DNA of 64,000 bases. Source: Acetobacteraceae bacterium (GTDB taxonomy: Bacteria > Pseudomonadota > Alphaproteobacteria > Acetobacterales > Acetobacteraceae). Shown here piece by piece: positions 6,905 through 15,789 of this stretch (positions are counted from its first letter, which is position 1; every line of letters starts with the position of its first letter). Below the pieces are notes generated by a model. That model did no database searches, was not told the origin of the DNA, and was given only the letters and a program-made list of their open reading frames with translations. The stretch covers positions 1 through 64,000 of the forward strand of contig CANJLW010000010.1 of assembly GCA_947475245.1 (NCBI GenBank), written 5' to 3'. The position numbers and the translations under genes were made by a program.

Positions 6905-8935
6905 CTATTCCAGCCGTGTCGCATGCCGCGGCCGTCCCCAATCCGCCGCGGCGTCGGCGCAGCGGGCAACGTCTTCCTCCAGCATCAGCCCCTCCGCGAC
7001 CAAAGCGCGCGCGGCGGCAACGATCGCGGCGCGATAGGCGGCCTTGTCGGGATAGCGTTCCAGTACCGAGGGGCGCGGATCGCCGGTCGCGGCGCGCTCC
7101 GAGGCCGTTTCGGCGAAGGGGATGTAGCTGCCCTCGAACCGCCACTGGATACCGTGGCCGAAGCCTCGGGCGCGGGGGTTCCAGCCGGTATAGGTGCCCA
7201 GCGGCGCCTGCACCATCGGCGCCCTTACGCCGGGGATGTCGTTGCCGTCGGCATCGACGGCGGGCACCGACACGGTATAGCGCAAGCCCGGCGCGCCGTC
7301 GGGGTCGTTCTTGCCATGCACAATTTCCGGCGGTTCGCGCAGGATGCCCTTGTCGGCGTCGGGGCCGAAATCCAACAGGGTCAGCACATTCGGTTCCACC
7401 AATGGCGCGACGCCGGGAATGGCGGGGAACTGCTCCCGCCAGGTCGCATAATCCACCAGCGTGCCGTCGGCGCGGGTCGGCATGCGGCTCGCCGGCGGCG
7501 GCGTGCCGTCGGTGGCCCAGCGATCCAACGATACCAGCATGGCGCGGAAGAACATCGAGGTCGCGACGTTATTGGAATAATTCTGCCCGATGCCGCTCGC
7601 CGGTCCTTTCAACAACGGATCGGCACCATGCTGCGAACTGGACCACAGATAAACGCGCACATTCTCCGGCTGCGGCAGATCGTTGCCCAGCGTGTCGGTA
7701 TGCGCCAGCGATCCGCGCCGAACCCAATATTCGGTCGAACTCTGGCTGTGGAACACCAGCGGATCGGTCTCCGGCCGTTTCAGGATTGCATCCTGCTTGC
7801 CGGTCAGATGATCGGTGGACCAGGCGTAGGAGAACGGGAATGAGTCCGCGATATTGAAATGATCTTCGTATTGCTGCCCGCCCGATACGATCGGGGTGGC
7901 GAAACGGTGGTTCATCCATTTGCGCCCTGCCCCGGCCACATGCGGGATGGCACCGTCGAACACGCGGCGGCCGGCGGCGTCGGCGTTATAGCCGCGATAG
8001 ATGAAGTCGCGCAGGCAACGCCCGGTCTGGGATCGACCCCAGCCAAAGGCCTTCTCGATCCCCGGCAAGGGGTTGGCGTCGGTCCGGTCGTATTTCAGAA
8101 AACCGACACTGTCCCGCACGGCGACATGGCCCAGACCCATGACCTTCGGGTCTTTCGCGGTATAGATCAGTTCGTAAATCCAACCCGGCTCAAACCCCGG
8201 CGGGTAGTGAATGAACCAGTCCGACGGCACGATCGCCCATTCCGCCTGCTTGGTTTCCGCGCCCTGGCCACTGACCTCCTGCGCGAAAGACCATTGGTCG
8301 CGCGCAATCGGTTCGGGCGCGTCGTACGGGTAACGCCGCCGGGTCAGCGAGGCCAATCGCGTATCCAGTGACACCGTAGGATAGGAATGCGCGGCGATAC
8401 GCCCGCTGAGCGGCAAGGTGCGCACGCCGGGGGCGTCCATGATGATTTCCGTCCGCACTTGCCCCGTGATCGTCTGACCGTTTTCGGTCGCGGTCGGCAC
8501 CCGCAGCGCAAGCCTGTGATCCCCCGGCAGCATGTCGCCTTCCCAGGCAACCCAGACGACGGAATACCCGTGGCGCATGAAAAACCCGTTGCCGGCATGG
8601 GCAAGGCTGAGTGGATCGTTACTGTGCGGCGCATCGTTGAAAAATTGCAGAGCGCGCTTATGGCCTCGGTTGCCGTAATCGTAGAACAGCCGCCGATTGC
8701 CCCGCGCCATGTCGACGGGCTTAAGGATCATGAAATCGGCGGAAAATTCGACCAGCCCCGCGGCATTGCGCGGCGCATTTTCGATATCGACGACGCCCTG
8801 CTGCGCCGGTGCCAGCGGATCGACGGCGAAAAGCGCCTGTCCCGATAACCGTTCATAGGCGCCGACCGCGCCGAATTCATGCCCGTCGGCAAAAAGGCGG
8901 CGATCGTCGATCCGAAATTCGATCTGGTTGGTCAT
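6905..8935 (-). CDS. large alpha/beta hydrolase-domain protein
   Basis: The 676-aa protein begins MTNQIEFRIDDRRLFADG and resembles the large bacterial family annotated as alpha/beta hydrolase domain-containing (Abhydrolase_10 type). Visible elements are an N-terminal beta-rich region with ADFMILKPVDMARGN, a probable nucleophile elbow GWGRSQTGRCLRDF near residue 360, and FDGAIPHVAGAGRKW soon after. The start at 8935 was chosen because the fold and sequence character begin there; the upstream extension to 9157 overlaps the anti-sigma gene. No signal peptide is seen. Esterase or amidase activity is the family expectation. The substrate is unknown. Confidence 0.8.
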   Translation of the reverse strand: MTNQIEFRIDDRRLFADGHEFGAVGAYERLSGQALFAVDPLAPAQQGVVDIENAPRNAAGLVEFSADFMILKPVDMARGNRRLFYDYGNRGHKRALQFFNDAPHSNDPLSLAHAGNGFFMRHGYSVVWVAWEGDMLPGDHRLALRVPTATENGQTITGQVRTEIIMDAPGVRTLPLSGRIAAHSYPTVSLDTRLASLTRRRYPYDAPEPIARDQWSFAQEVSGQGAETKQAEWAIVPSDWFIHYPPGFEPGWIYELIYTAKDPKVMGLGHVAVRDSVGFLKYDRTDANPLPGIEKAFGWGRSQTGRCLRDFIYRGYNADAAGRRVFDGAIPHVAGAGRKWMNHRFATPIVSGGQQYEDHFNIADSFPFSYAWSTDHLTGKQDAILKRPETDPLVFHSQSSTEYWVRRGSLAHTDTLGNDLPQPENVRVYLWSSSQHGADPLLKGPASGIGQNYSNNVATSMFFRAMLVSLDRWATDGTPPPASRMPTRADGTLVDYATWREQFPAIPGVAPLVEPNVLTLLDFGPDADKGILREPPEIVHGKNDPDGAPGLRYTVSVPAVDADGNDIPGVRAPMVQAPLGTYTGWNPRARGFGHGIQWRFEGSYIPFAETASERAATGDPRPSVLERYPDKAAYRAAIVAAARALVAEGLMLEEDVARCADAAADWGRPRHATRLE

Positions 8936-9005
8936 GGCGCGCTCCCGCATGGTCTGCGGGAGTGTGTTCGGCCAACGATCCGGCGGCAAGAGTGCCCCCC
9001 AAGGA

Positions 9006-9800
9006 TCAGGCGCGCGGTTCCACCAACCGCTGCACTTCCTCCGCCACCTTCTGCAATTCATCGCTCGGCACGGCGGCGACGACCGAATAGCCGATACCTT
9101 TCGACACCCAGCCGAACCCATCCAACACGCCGGAACCCACATGCTCGATCGGCGCATTGCCGTCGATGCCGACCGGGCGCACGAAGATTGTCAGGCGGAT
9201 GTTATGCTCGTTCTGGTACATGAACATGCCCGCCGGGCCGCTGTTGGTCGCGGCCAGACGTCCGCCGAGGTACTTATAGCCGGCGCTGGACAAATCCGGC
9301 GGGGCGACCTGACGGTTCATCCGGTTCGATACCCAGCGCGCAAGATCGTCGCGCTGGTCGGGGCCCAGTTCGGTCGGGCGGCGGCGATCGGCGGTATAGA
9401 CGATGTGGTTGGCAACCGCTTCCTGCAACAGCATGGCCATGCTGCTGGGTTTCGGCGTGATAGAGGCGCGCAGATACCATCCGCCTCCGCCGCCAAGCCC
9501 AAAAGCCAGAACAACAGCCGCCGCCGCGCTCCATATTGTCCGGCGGGAGCGGATTTGATGCGCGATCACATGCGGGTTTAAGCGAGACGGTATCGGACCG
9601 TCGACCTGTTCGGCCAAGGCCGCGCGCAGCGCGCCGCGCAGGGCGATATAGGACGACACGCGGGCGCTGTCGTCAGGATGCTCACGCAGATGCCTGACGA
9701 CATGCTCCCGCCGTTCGGCCGTCAGCTGATCGTCGACGAAGGCGTGCAGATCGTCTTCGGAGATCGGGTCCATCGGCCCTTGTCCGGCGGGTATCGTCAC
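9006..9800 (-). CDS. membrane-anchored anti-sigma factor
   Basis: An N-terminal cytoplasmic domain (EDDLHAFVDDQLTAERREHVVRHL) with the helical pattern of anti-sigma factors is followed by one membrane segment around residues 87-108. A periplasmic domain of about 150 residues follows. The H-x3-C-x2-C zinc motif of ZAS anti-sigma factors is absent, so redox sensing through zinc is unlikely. A GTG start at 9800 overlaps the sigma gene's TGA (GTGA), while an in-frame ATG at 9773 with AAGGG before it is an alternative. It should hold the adjacent ECF sigma factor inactive until an envelope signal arrives. Confidence 0.85.
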   Translation of the reverse strand: MTIPAGQGPMDPISEDDLHAFVDDQLTAERREHVVRHLREHPDDSARVSSYIALRGALRAALAEQVDGPIPSRLNPHVIAHQIRSRRTIWSAAAAVVLAFGLGGGGGWYLRASITPKPSSMAMLLQEAVANHIVYTADRRRPTELGPDQRDDLARWVSNRMNRQVAPPDLSSAGYKYLGGRLAATNSGPAGMFMYQNEHNIRLTIFVRPVGIDGNAPIEHVGSGVLDGFGWVSKGIGYSVVAAVPSDELQKVAEEVQRLVEPRA

Positions 9801-10312
9801 TTCACCCTCCGCAACTGGGGACGGACATCACTGTCGGTAAATTGTCGCAGGCGTTCGCGACCACGCGCCAGACGCGACATCACGGTACCGATGGGAACGC
9901 CGAGCACGGATGCGGTTTCGGCGTAGGAGAGGTCTTCGACGGAGACGAGAAGGACGACGGTGCGCTGTTCTTCCGGCAGGCGTTCCAGTGCTCGCAGCAT
10001 ATCGCGCCAATGCAAGCGGTCTTCCTGACTGGGCTCGGAACGCGCGGCGTGGTCATGGGTGTCGTCCAAAAGTTCGGTTTCGGGTCGCGCCTTACGGCGG
10101 CGATGTTGGCTGATGAAGAGGTTATGCATGATGGTAAAAAGCCATGCCCGCATGTCGGCGTCTTCGCGTCGCGTATGGAGTTTATCCAAGGCGCGGGCGA
10201 CGCAGTCATGCACAAGGTCATCGGCGTCGTATCGGTTTCGCATCAAAGCCCAGGCATAACGCCGAAGCGCGGGCAGGTAGGTTTCAATCTCGTTTACGAC
10301 GACGTCGCTCAT
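9797..10312 (-). CDS. ECF (group 4) RNA polymerase sigma factor
   Basis: Region 2 is visible as NRYDADDLVHDCVARALDK and DADMRAWLFTIMHNLFI. Region 4 is LERLPEEQRTVVLLVSVED with the helix-turn-helix YAETASVLGVPIGTVMSRL. At 171 aa it is a minimal ECF factor. I start at 10312 (MSDVVVNEIETYLPALRRYA); the upstream in-frame extension is not sigma-like. It overlaps its anti-sigma gene by four bases, so the two are made together. A 10-bp-arm palindrome sits 13-34 bases before the start and may control expression. Confidence 0.92.
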   Translation of the reverse strand: MSDVVVNEIETYLPALRRYAWALMRNRYDADDLVHDCVARALDKLHTRREDADMRAWLFTIMHNLFISQHRRRKARPETELLDDTHDHAARSEPSQEDRLHWRDMLRALERLPEEQRTVVLLVSVEDLSYAETASVLGVPIGTVMSRLARGRERLRQFTDSDVRPQLRRVK

Positions 10313-10324
10313 GCGCCGCCAAAC

Positions 10325-10346
10325 ACCGGAACAGCCCTGTTCCGGT
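10325..10346. promoter_or_regulatory. perfect 10-bp-arm palindrome upstream of the ECF sigma gene
   Basis: ACCGGAACAG (10325-10334) and CTGTTCCGGT (10337-10346) are exact inverted repeats separated by CC. The element is 13-34 bases before the sigma factor ATG, so it could be an operator or an RNA hairpin in the leader. There is no T-run that would make it an intrinsic terminator for the upstream gene. Confidence 0.5.
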
Positions 10347-10445
10347 ATGCCGGGACCACCCAAGGGCGGCCCAATCGCACAGTTTGCATCCCCGTATTCG
10401 CGATCGCGTCGCACTCCTGCTGACTAAGACGCCGAGGTGGCCATG

Positions 10446-11825
10446 TTATTCCCACTGGCAATCGAAATTCTTCTCTTTGTCGTCGTCGGCGAAAAAACCG
10501 TTCCTCCATGCCGTCGCGGCGCACAGCAGGACCATCAGCGTCGGCAGCCACGCAACCCGCCCCTGGTAGCGGCCGACGACGTCGGACACCACGCCGGTCA
10601 GGGCGGCGTTCACCACCAGTGCCACCGTCGTCATCGCGATAAGAAGCAACATCCACCGGCGGCGACGGTGCCAAAGCCAGGGTGTCGCGGCCAGCATTAA
10701 CGCGATGGAGCCGAGATAGATCGGACGGTGCACTTTGTTGAATCGCGCCATGCGCCCAGACGTGGCAAGCCCATGCGCCTGCCAGGACGCCGCGAAACCG
10801 GCGGCGGCATAGGGGTTCCAGACCGCCACCAACTCGCGCGACGGCCCCATGACCAGTTCTGAATCGATGGTCACGAACTGGCGTTGAAACGCGTCCCAGG
10901 CGTTGGACAGCACCTGTCCGGGAAACATCAGGATCGTGCCGCGCACGATCGCGTCGGCTTCTTCCATCACTTCCGCCCGGAAACCGGCATGGGTACGCAG
11001 CGGACTGTTCGGGTCCCACAGCACCTGCCAGGTCTCACGCGGGAAGTTGTCGACCTCGCGGCATAATTCGTAGCGCGCACCCTTGGCGCAGGACTCCCGC
11101 AGGTAGTTCAACCCAGGACCGTCGGCGATCAACCGCCCCAGGAAATAGGGCGCGCCGTCGGGGGTCAGGCGCGCCTGATCGAACAGCGCGATCGATCCGG
11201 CCATCGACAGCGCGAACCCGATCGCGGGCGCGGCGGTCAGGATGGCGGCGGACATGGCAGCGGGGCGCGACGGGCGGACACACCACAGCAGCCAGGCCAA
11301 GGCGCCGAGCACGGCGGCAATCGCCAAATGCGTGGGATGGAGCATGATCGACAGCACGATCAGGATCGGGAACCAGACCCGCTCCGCCCGCGTCAGACGA
11401 TCTCGGCAGAACGCGGTCAGAAACAGCGCCGGCACCAGAATACCGGCGAAGATGTCGGGCATGATCTGCGACACGTACCACGAAACCGACGTCAGCCCCG
11501 ACAGGATCGCGACAAGGCCAAGCCAGGGCAGCACGCCGGACGGAAGATCCAGGCAGCGCAACAGCACGCGCAACAGATGCGCCAGGATCAGCGCCTGCGC
11601 GACGACCACCGGCCAGAGCGACAGTTCCAGGTGAAAGGGCCAGATCGCCAGCCCGTAATAGATGGCGCGGTCGACGATCGGCACCGCCAACCGCACCAAT
11701 CGGTCGCCGTAATGCAGATAGGCGACGCTGTCGGGATAGAACAACGGAAAGCGGTTGTACGCGGCGGCGGGCAACAGCAGTACCACCGCGCACGGAAAAG
11801 CCAACCAGATGCCGAAGCGCGCCAT
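10446..11825 (-). CDS. polytopic membrane protein, possibly GT-C fold
   Basis: This 459-aa protein has about ten hydrophobic segments and a periplasmic-sized loop near residues 225-330. After the first segment comes AAYNRFPLFYPDSVAYLHYG. The position of the acidic D-S-V-A-Y motif just after the first membrane span recalls the first luminal loop of GT-C glycosyltransferases (ArnT/PMT-like), but I do not recognise a named family. It ends 15 bp before the CaiB-type gene begins reading the same way. No function is claimed beyond membrane location. Confidence 0.7.
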   Translation of the reverse strand: MARFGIWLAFPCAVVLLLPAAAYNRFPLFYPDSVAYLHYGDRLVRLAVPIVDRAIYYGLAIWPFHLELSLWPVVVAQALILAHLLRVLLRCLDLPSGVLPWLGLVAILSGLTSVSWYVSQIMPDIFAGILVPALFLTAFCRDRLTRAERVWFPILIVLSIMLHPTHLAIAAVLGALAWLLWCVRPSRPAAMSAAILTAAPAIGFALSMAGSIALFDQARLTPDGAPYFLGRLIADGPGLNYLRESCAKGARYELCREVDNFPRETWQVLWDPNSPLRTHAGFRAEVMEEADAIVRGTILMFPGQVLSNAWDAFQRQFVTIDSELVMGPSRELVAVWNPYAAAGFAASWQAHGLATSGRMARFNKVHRPIYLGSIALMLAATPWLWHRRRRWMLLLIAMTTVALVVNAALTGVVSDVVGRYQGRVAWLPTLMVLLCAATAWRNGFFADDDKEKNFDCQWE

Positions 11826-11839
11826 CGGCGGTGTTCGGA

Positions 11840-12961
11840 TCAGCCGACGATTGCGTCCATCTCCGCCGAACCAAGGCCCCAGGCCGACAATGCCTCCCGC
11901 GCCGAGACGCTGCCGGGCGGACGCGGCGCTTCCAGAACCGTGCCGCTGAAACGCGGCGCGGGCGCGGGCTGGGTGATGCCGCCGACCTCGATGAACGCCT
12001 TACGCGCGACGTTGTGCGGATGGGTATGCGCCTCATCCATCGACATCACCGGCGCGAAGCAGCAATCCGTGCCTTCCAGGCGCGCGGTCCATTCGGCGCG
12101 GGTGCGGGTCAGGAAGATCGCGGCGAGGCGATCCTTCACCGCCGGCCAATTGTCCTTGTCCCACTGGGCGGGAATGCTGCTTGGGTCAATCTCCAGCCGT
12201 TGCATCAGTTCGGCGTGGAACTTCGCCTCGATCGGCGCGATGGAGATGTATTCACCGTCGGCGCATTCATAGACTTCGTAGAAGTACGAGCCGGAATCGA
12301 GTTGGTTTTCACCACGCGGGGCAGACAGACGACCGCCCGCCTTCATCGCGTAGATCGGCGTCATCAACGACAGCGCGCCGTCGACCATGGCCGCGTCGAT
12401 CACCTGCCCCTGCCCGGTCGCGCGCGCCGAGATGATCGCGGCCAGCAGGCCGGTGACCAGGTACAACGCGCCGCCGCCGTAATCGCCGACAAGGTTCAGC
12501 GGCGGCGTCGGCTTTTGTCCCTTGCGCCCGATCGCGTGCAGCGCGCCGGTCAGGGCGATGTAATTCAGATCGTGACCCGCCGCATGCGCGATCGGACCGT
12601 CCTGTCCCCAACCCGTCACACGCCCATAGGCAAGGCGCGGGTTGAGCTTCAGACACACATCCGGGCCCAGGCCGAGACGTTCCATGACTCCTGGACGAAA
12701 CCCCTCGATCAACGCGTCGGACCCGGCGATCAGCTTCAGCGCCAGCGCGACGGATTCAGGCTTTTTCAGATCGATGCCGATCGCGCCTCGGCTGCGCTTG
12801 GTGAAGTCGTGCTGCTGCGCGACGGGCACGCCGAGGTCCGACGGTTCGGCGCGATCGATCCGCAGCACGGTCGCGCCCATGTCGGCCAGCATCATCGCCG
12901 CCATCGGCGCCGGGCCGATACCGGCAAATTCCACGATTTTTACGCCTGCCAGGGGTCCCAT
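11840..12961 (-). CDS. CaiB/BaiF CoA-transferase family, alpha-methylacyl-CoA racemase type
   Basis: The sequence AHAAGHDLNYIALTGAL carries the catalytic His (about residue 130), and LVGDYGGGALYLVTGLLAA carries the catalytic Asp (about 160), matching the His/Asp pair of alpha-methylacyl-CoA racemases. A Glu in SIAPIEAKFHAEL corresponds to the third residue. I start at 12961 because GGGAG lies seven bases upstream; the ATG at 12976 would place that site inside the gene. At 373 aa it is a complete single-domain family III enzyme. Racemisation of 2-methyl-branched acyl-CoA is the likeliest activity. A CoA transferase is the alternative. Confidence 0.88.
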   Translation of the reverse strand: MGPLAGVKIVEFAGIGPAPMAAMMLADMGATVLRIDRAEPSDLGVPVAQQHDFTKRSRGAIGIDLKKPESVALALKLIAGSDALIEGFRPGVMERLGLGPDVCLKLNPRLAYGRVTGWGQDGPIAHAAGHDLNYIALTGALHAIGRKGQKPTPPLNLVGDYGGGALYLVTGLLAAIISARATGQGQVIDAAMVDGALSLMTPIYAMKAGGRLSAPRGENQLDSGSYFYEVYECADGEYISIAPIEAKFHAELMQRLEIDPSSIPAQWDKDNWPAVKDRLAAIFLTRTRAEWTARLEGTDCCFAPVMSMDEAHTHPHNVARKAFIEVGGITQPAPAPRFSGTVLEAPRPPGSVSAREALSAWGLGSAEMDAIVG

Positions 12962-13033
12962 CGACGTCTCCCACATTCGGTTGGATTTGGAGGCGAATAA
13001 GGGCCGATGCGGGCGCGATACGCAAGTCGCGTG

Positions 13034-13705
13034 CTATTGCGACGCAACCCGACGACGGCGGGCGAGGCTCAGCCCGCCCAGGCCGACCGACAGGACGGCG
13101 ATCGTCATCGGCTCGGGAATTGGCGAGCCCGACAGGGTGGCGGTGAAATAGGTCGTGTCGAACTGGTTGGAACCGTTGCTGCCCATGCCGGCGACGAAAT
13201 CGATTGTATCGCCCGCCTGCACCGCGAAAGAGGCCTGGAATACCTGTGTCGGCGTGGTGCCGTCGATCGGCGCGTCGAACAGGCTGACGCCGTTCAACAG
13301 CACATGCACGTCGGTCGTCGTCGCGTCGCCGCTCGCGAAGGCGGTGTCCAGATAGGCCGTGAACGCGGATTGCGCGGTATAGCGGGCATCGGCGTAAACG
13401 CCGGTGGCACCGGGATGCAGGATGCCGGACGAAGCGGACGCCGCCGGGATCAACACCCCGACCAGCGGCGTGCTGGGACCGGTGTTCCAGTCATAGCGGA
13501 AATCGCCGGCGCCGGATCGGTCAAGCATGTTGGTAAACAGCGACAACGATCCGCCGAGGGAGGTCGTGTACCCGTAGCTCCACGCGCCGCTTGGGTTCGA
13601 GGTGGACGAGAAGTCGGTAACGAAATCCGCGACGACGGCGGCGCGGGCAACGCCGCTCAGGCACATCAACAACGCGGCGATCGAAGCTGGGCGAAGACGA
13701 ATCAT
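13034..13705 (-). CDS. PEP-CTERM sorting-signal protein
   Basis: An N-terminal signal peptide (MIRLRPASIAALLMCLSGVARA) precedes a beta-rich extracellular domain of about 170 residues. The C-terminus is IPEPMTIAVLSVGLGGLS followed by LARRRR, the tripartite PEP-CTERM signal (PEP motif, membrane helix, basic tail) recognised by exosortase. The protein is therefore exported, and the tail is probably removed by exosortase, which is not in this window. I start at 13705; the 79 residues added by the longer frame are arginine-rich and upstream of the signal peptide. The middle domain is not recognised. Confidence 0.85.
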   Translation of the reverse strand: MIRLRPASIAALLMCLSGVARAAVVADFVTDFSSTSNPSGAWSYGYTTSLGGSLSLFTNMLDRSGAGDFRYDWNTGPSTPLVGVLIPAASASSGILHPGATGVYADARYTAQSAFTAYLDTAFASGDATTTDVHVLLNGVSLFDAPIDGTTPTQVFQASFAVQAGDTIDFVAGMGSNGSNQFDTTYFTATLSGSPIPEPMTIAVLSVGLGGLSLARRRRVASQ

Positions 13706-13832
13706 TAGCGGGACCCTGGTTGTCTTCCGTCCGCTTAAGCACCTCCGCAAAGCTTGCGCAATCGTGAAACGTTTGGACCGACCTCGGTTTCGCGCTTGCC
13801 GCCGTCGCCGCGATGCGGCATCGCTGGGTGCG

Positions 13833-14753
13833 ATGCTTTCGCGATTTCGCCTTCCAACCCCCGGGACAACGCTGCAGGGCATGGCCTGGATGGTGGCGGC
13901 GGGAGTCGTGTTTTCCATCCTGAACACCGCGCTGCGGGTCATCTCGCTGGAAATGAACCCGCTGGTCGTGCAGTTCCTGCGCTATTTCTGCGGCCTGATC
14001 GTCATGCTGCCCTTCATCATGCGCGTGGGCCTGCGCGCCTATTCCCCCAAGGGCCTGGTCGGGCAGTTGTGGCGCGGGGCGATCCATACCGCGGGGATGG
14101 TGCTGTGGTATCTCGCGCTGCCGCATCTGACGCTGGCCGATACCACCGCCATCGGCTTCACCGGGCCGATCTTCGTCATGATCGGCGCCGTCCTCGTCTT
14201 CAAGGAACCGATGATGTGGGAGCGTTGGGTCTCCGCGCTGATCGGTTTCGCCGGGGTCATCATCGTGGTCGGGCCGAAGATGTCGGCCTCCGGCGGGTTT
14301 TACGACATGATCATGCTCGGTTCGGCACCGCTGTTCGCGATATCCGCCCTGATCACCAAGGCCCTGACCAAGCGCGACCGGCCCGAGGTGATCGTCGTCT
14401 GGCAGTGCATCACCATCGGCCTGTTCTCGTTGCCGCTCGCCATTCCCTTCTGGCAGTGGCCGACCTTCAATCAATGGCTATTCTTTCTCGCCAGCGGCGT
14501 GCTCGGCAGCGCCGGGCATTATTGCGTGACGCAGGCGCTGCGCGTCGCCGACGCCACCGCAAGCCAGTCGGTCAAGTTCCTGGAGTTGATCTGGATGACC
14601 GCGCTGGGCTTTCTGGTCTTCGCCGACATCCCGACATCGTCCACTTTGATCGGCGGATCGGTCATCGTCGGCGCCACCACCTGGATCGCGCGCCGGGAAG
14701 CGCGCGGGCGCAAGCCGGCGGTCAGCCCAGCCGCAGGGCGCGGAGACGGGTGA
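13833..14753 (+). CDS. EamA/DMT-family transporter
   Basis: Ten predicted membrane segments are organised as two EamA repeats, with the hallmark HTAGMVLWYLALPHLTLADT and IGFTGPIFVMIGAVLVFKE at the end of the first repeat and FLELIWMTALGFLVFADIP in the second. DMT exporters of this kind move small metabolites (amino acids, nucleosides, riboflavin precursors) across the inner membrane. The start at 13833 removes a 77-residue arginine-rich extension. Its 3' end overlaps the convergent lipoprotein gene by 32 bp. The substrate is unknown. Confidence 0.88.
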   Translation: MLSRFRLPTPGTTLQGMAWMVAAGVVFSILNTALRVISLEMNPLVVQFLRYFCGLIVMLPFIMRVGLRAYSPKGLVGQLWRGAIHTAGMVLWYLALPHLTLADTTAIGFTGPIFVMIGAVLVFKEPMMWERWVSALIGFAGVIIVVGPKMSASGGFYDMIMLGSAPLFAISALITKALTKRDRPEVIVVWQCITIGLFSLPLAIPFWQWPTFNQWLFFLASGVLGSAGHYCVTQALRVADATASQSVKFLELIWMTALGFLVFADIPTSSTLIGGSVIVGATTWIARREARGRKPAVSPAAGRGDG

Positions 14754-15252
14754 GGAATTCGGTAATGTTGTTGCGGATCGAACCCTCGTTCGCGCGGGCC
14801 AGACGGATCACGGCGACCAAGTGTTCCGACATTTCCGCCGTATAGGGCGCGGAGATCGTTTCCAATAAAACCGGCTCGCTCGCTGAACCCAACAGCTTGT
14901 AGTTGACATGGGTGGTCACGGTGAAAGCGAGGCCGAACACCGGTTGCGACAGACCCAGCAGATTGACGTCCAACTGAAAGCGACAGCCCTCGGGCCGAGC
15001 CAAAAGGCCGCGCTCACGCAATGAGTCGGCGAGCGCCGTCTTGAACTCGGCATTGTCGACCTTGGCGACCCAAAGCGGGTTCGTCGGCTCCCCGCCCGTC
15101 ACCGAGCGCACGCAGATCGCCGAGGACAACGCGGCGGGAAACGGTGCCTCCGACGGCAAAATCGTCACCGTCATGCGCTTCGGATCGGCCGGCTGGGCAC
15201 AGCCTGTGACAAACGTAAGGAAAAGCAGGCCGACGGCCGTCAGGATGCGCAT
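14722..15252 (-). CDS. putative lipoprotein (176 aa)
   Basis: The N-terminus MRILTAVGLLFLTFVTGCAQ is a lipoprotein signal with lipobox V-T-G-C, so the mature protein is probably anchored in the outer or inner membrane through Cys19. The mature part has paired blocks such as FQLDVNLLGLSQPVFG and TTHVNYKLLGSASEPVLLE that recall proteins checking or delivering small ligands, but no domain is recognised. The start at 15252 lies 13 bp inside the upstream lipoprotein gene, suggesting translational coupling. The two lipoproteins may act together. Confidence 0.75.
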   Translation of the reverse strand: MRILTAVGLLFLTFVTGCAQPADPKRMTVTILPSEAPFPAALSSAICVRSVTGGEPTNPLWVAKVDNAEFKTALADSLRERGLLARPEGCRFQLDVNLLGLSQPVFGLAFTVTTHVNYKLLGSASEPVLLETISAPYTAEMSEHLVAVIRLARANEGSIRNNITEFLTRLRALRLG

Positions 15253-15599
15253 GCATTTCGCCTTTTCAAATATTCCAGACGCTCCGCCCGATCCAGGGCG
15301 GAGCGGTGCTTGATCTGCTCTTCGCGGGACAGATCGATCAGCATCGGCGGGCCGACGATCGCGATGACAGTGTTGCGCGTCATCAGGGATTGATCCCGCT
15401 CCGCCCAGTGCCCCGCGTCCGCCCGAGCCTCGGCGATCTGTTCGTCGAGTTGCGCGCAAGTCAGCGTATTGTCGCCGGGTTGGGACATGCCGATGGGTTG
15501 CACCGATCGCGCCTCGCACCCCGCGAGCAGAAGCGTTGCCAACAGAACAGGGTATCGCCAAACGGTCGATCGGCGGCGTGGCATCGCGATTTGTCCCAT
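15240..15599 (-). CDS. small putative lipoprotein (about 119 aa)
   Basis: The lipoprotein signal is WRYPVLLATLLLAGC, with lipobox L-A-G-C. The short mature domain contains two Cys residues (LTCAQLDEQIAEA near the middle and RRNACAS at the C-terminus) and a central hydrophobic stretch NTVIAIVGPPMLIDL. Possible starts are ATG at 15599 and ATG at 15584; the second has GGGA nine bases upstream and gives a more usual short n-region. The gene overlaps the next lipoprotein gene by 13 bp. No function is known. Confidence 0.65.
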   Translation of the reverse strand: MGQIAMPRRRSTVWRYPVLLATLLLAGCEARSVQPIGMSQPGDNTLTCAQLDEQIAEARADAGHWAERDQSLMTRNTVIAIVGPPMLIDLSREEQIKHRSALDRAERLEYLKRRNACAS

Positions 15600-15789
15600 G
15601 GTCGCTTCGTTGTTGTTGTTAGCCGCAGGCGGTTCGATCATGCGTCGTTACGCGCGACCGTCAACCCCGCGCCTATGGCCTGCACCAATCGGTTCAGAGC
15701 GTGTGGGAAATCGCACAGACGCCCGCGAAACCCGCGCGGTAAGTCCGTCGCCAGCCCGGCAATGACGCCGATGGGGTTCGGAGGGAACA

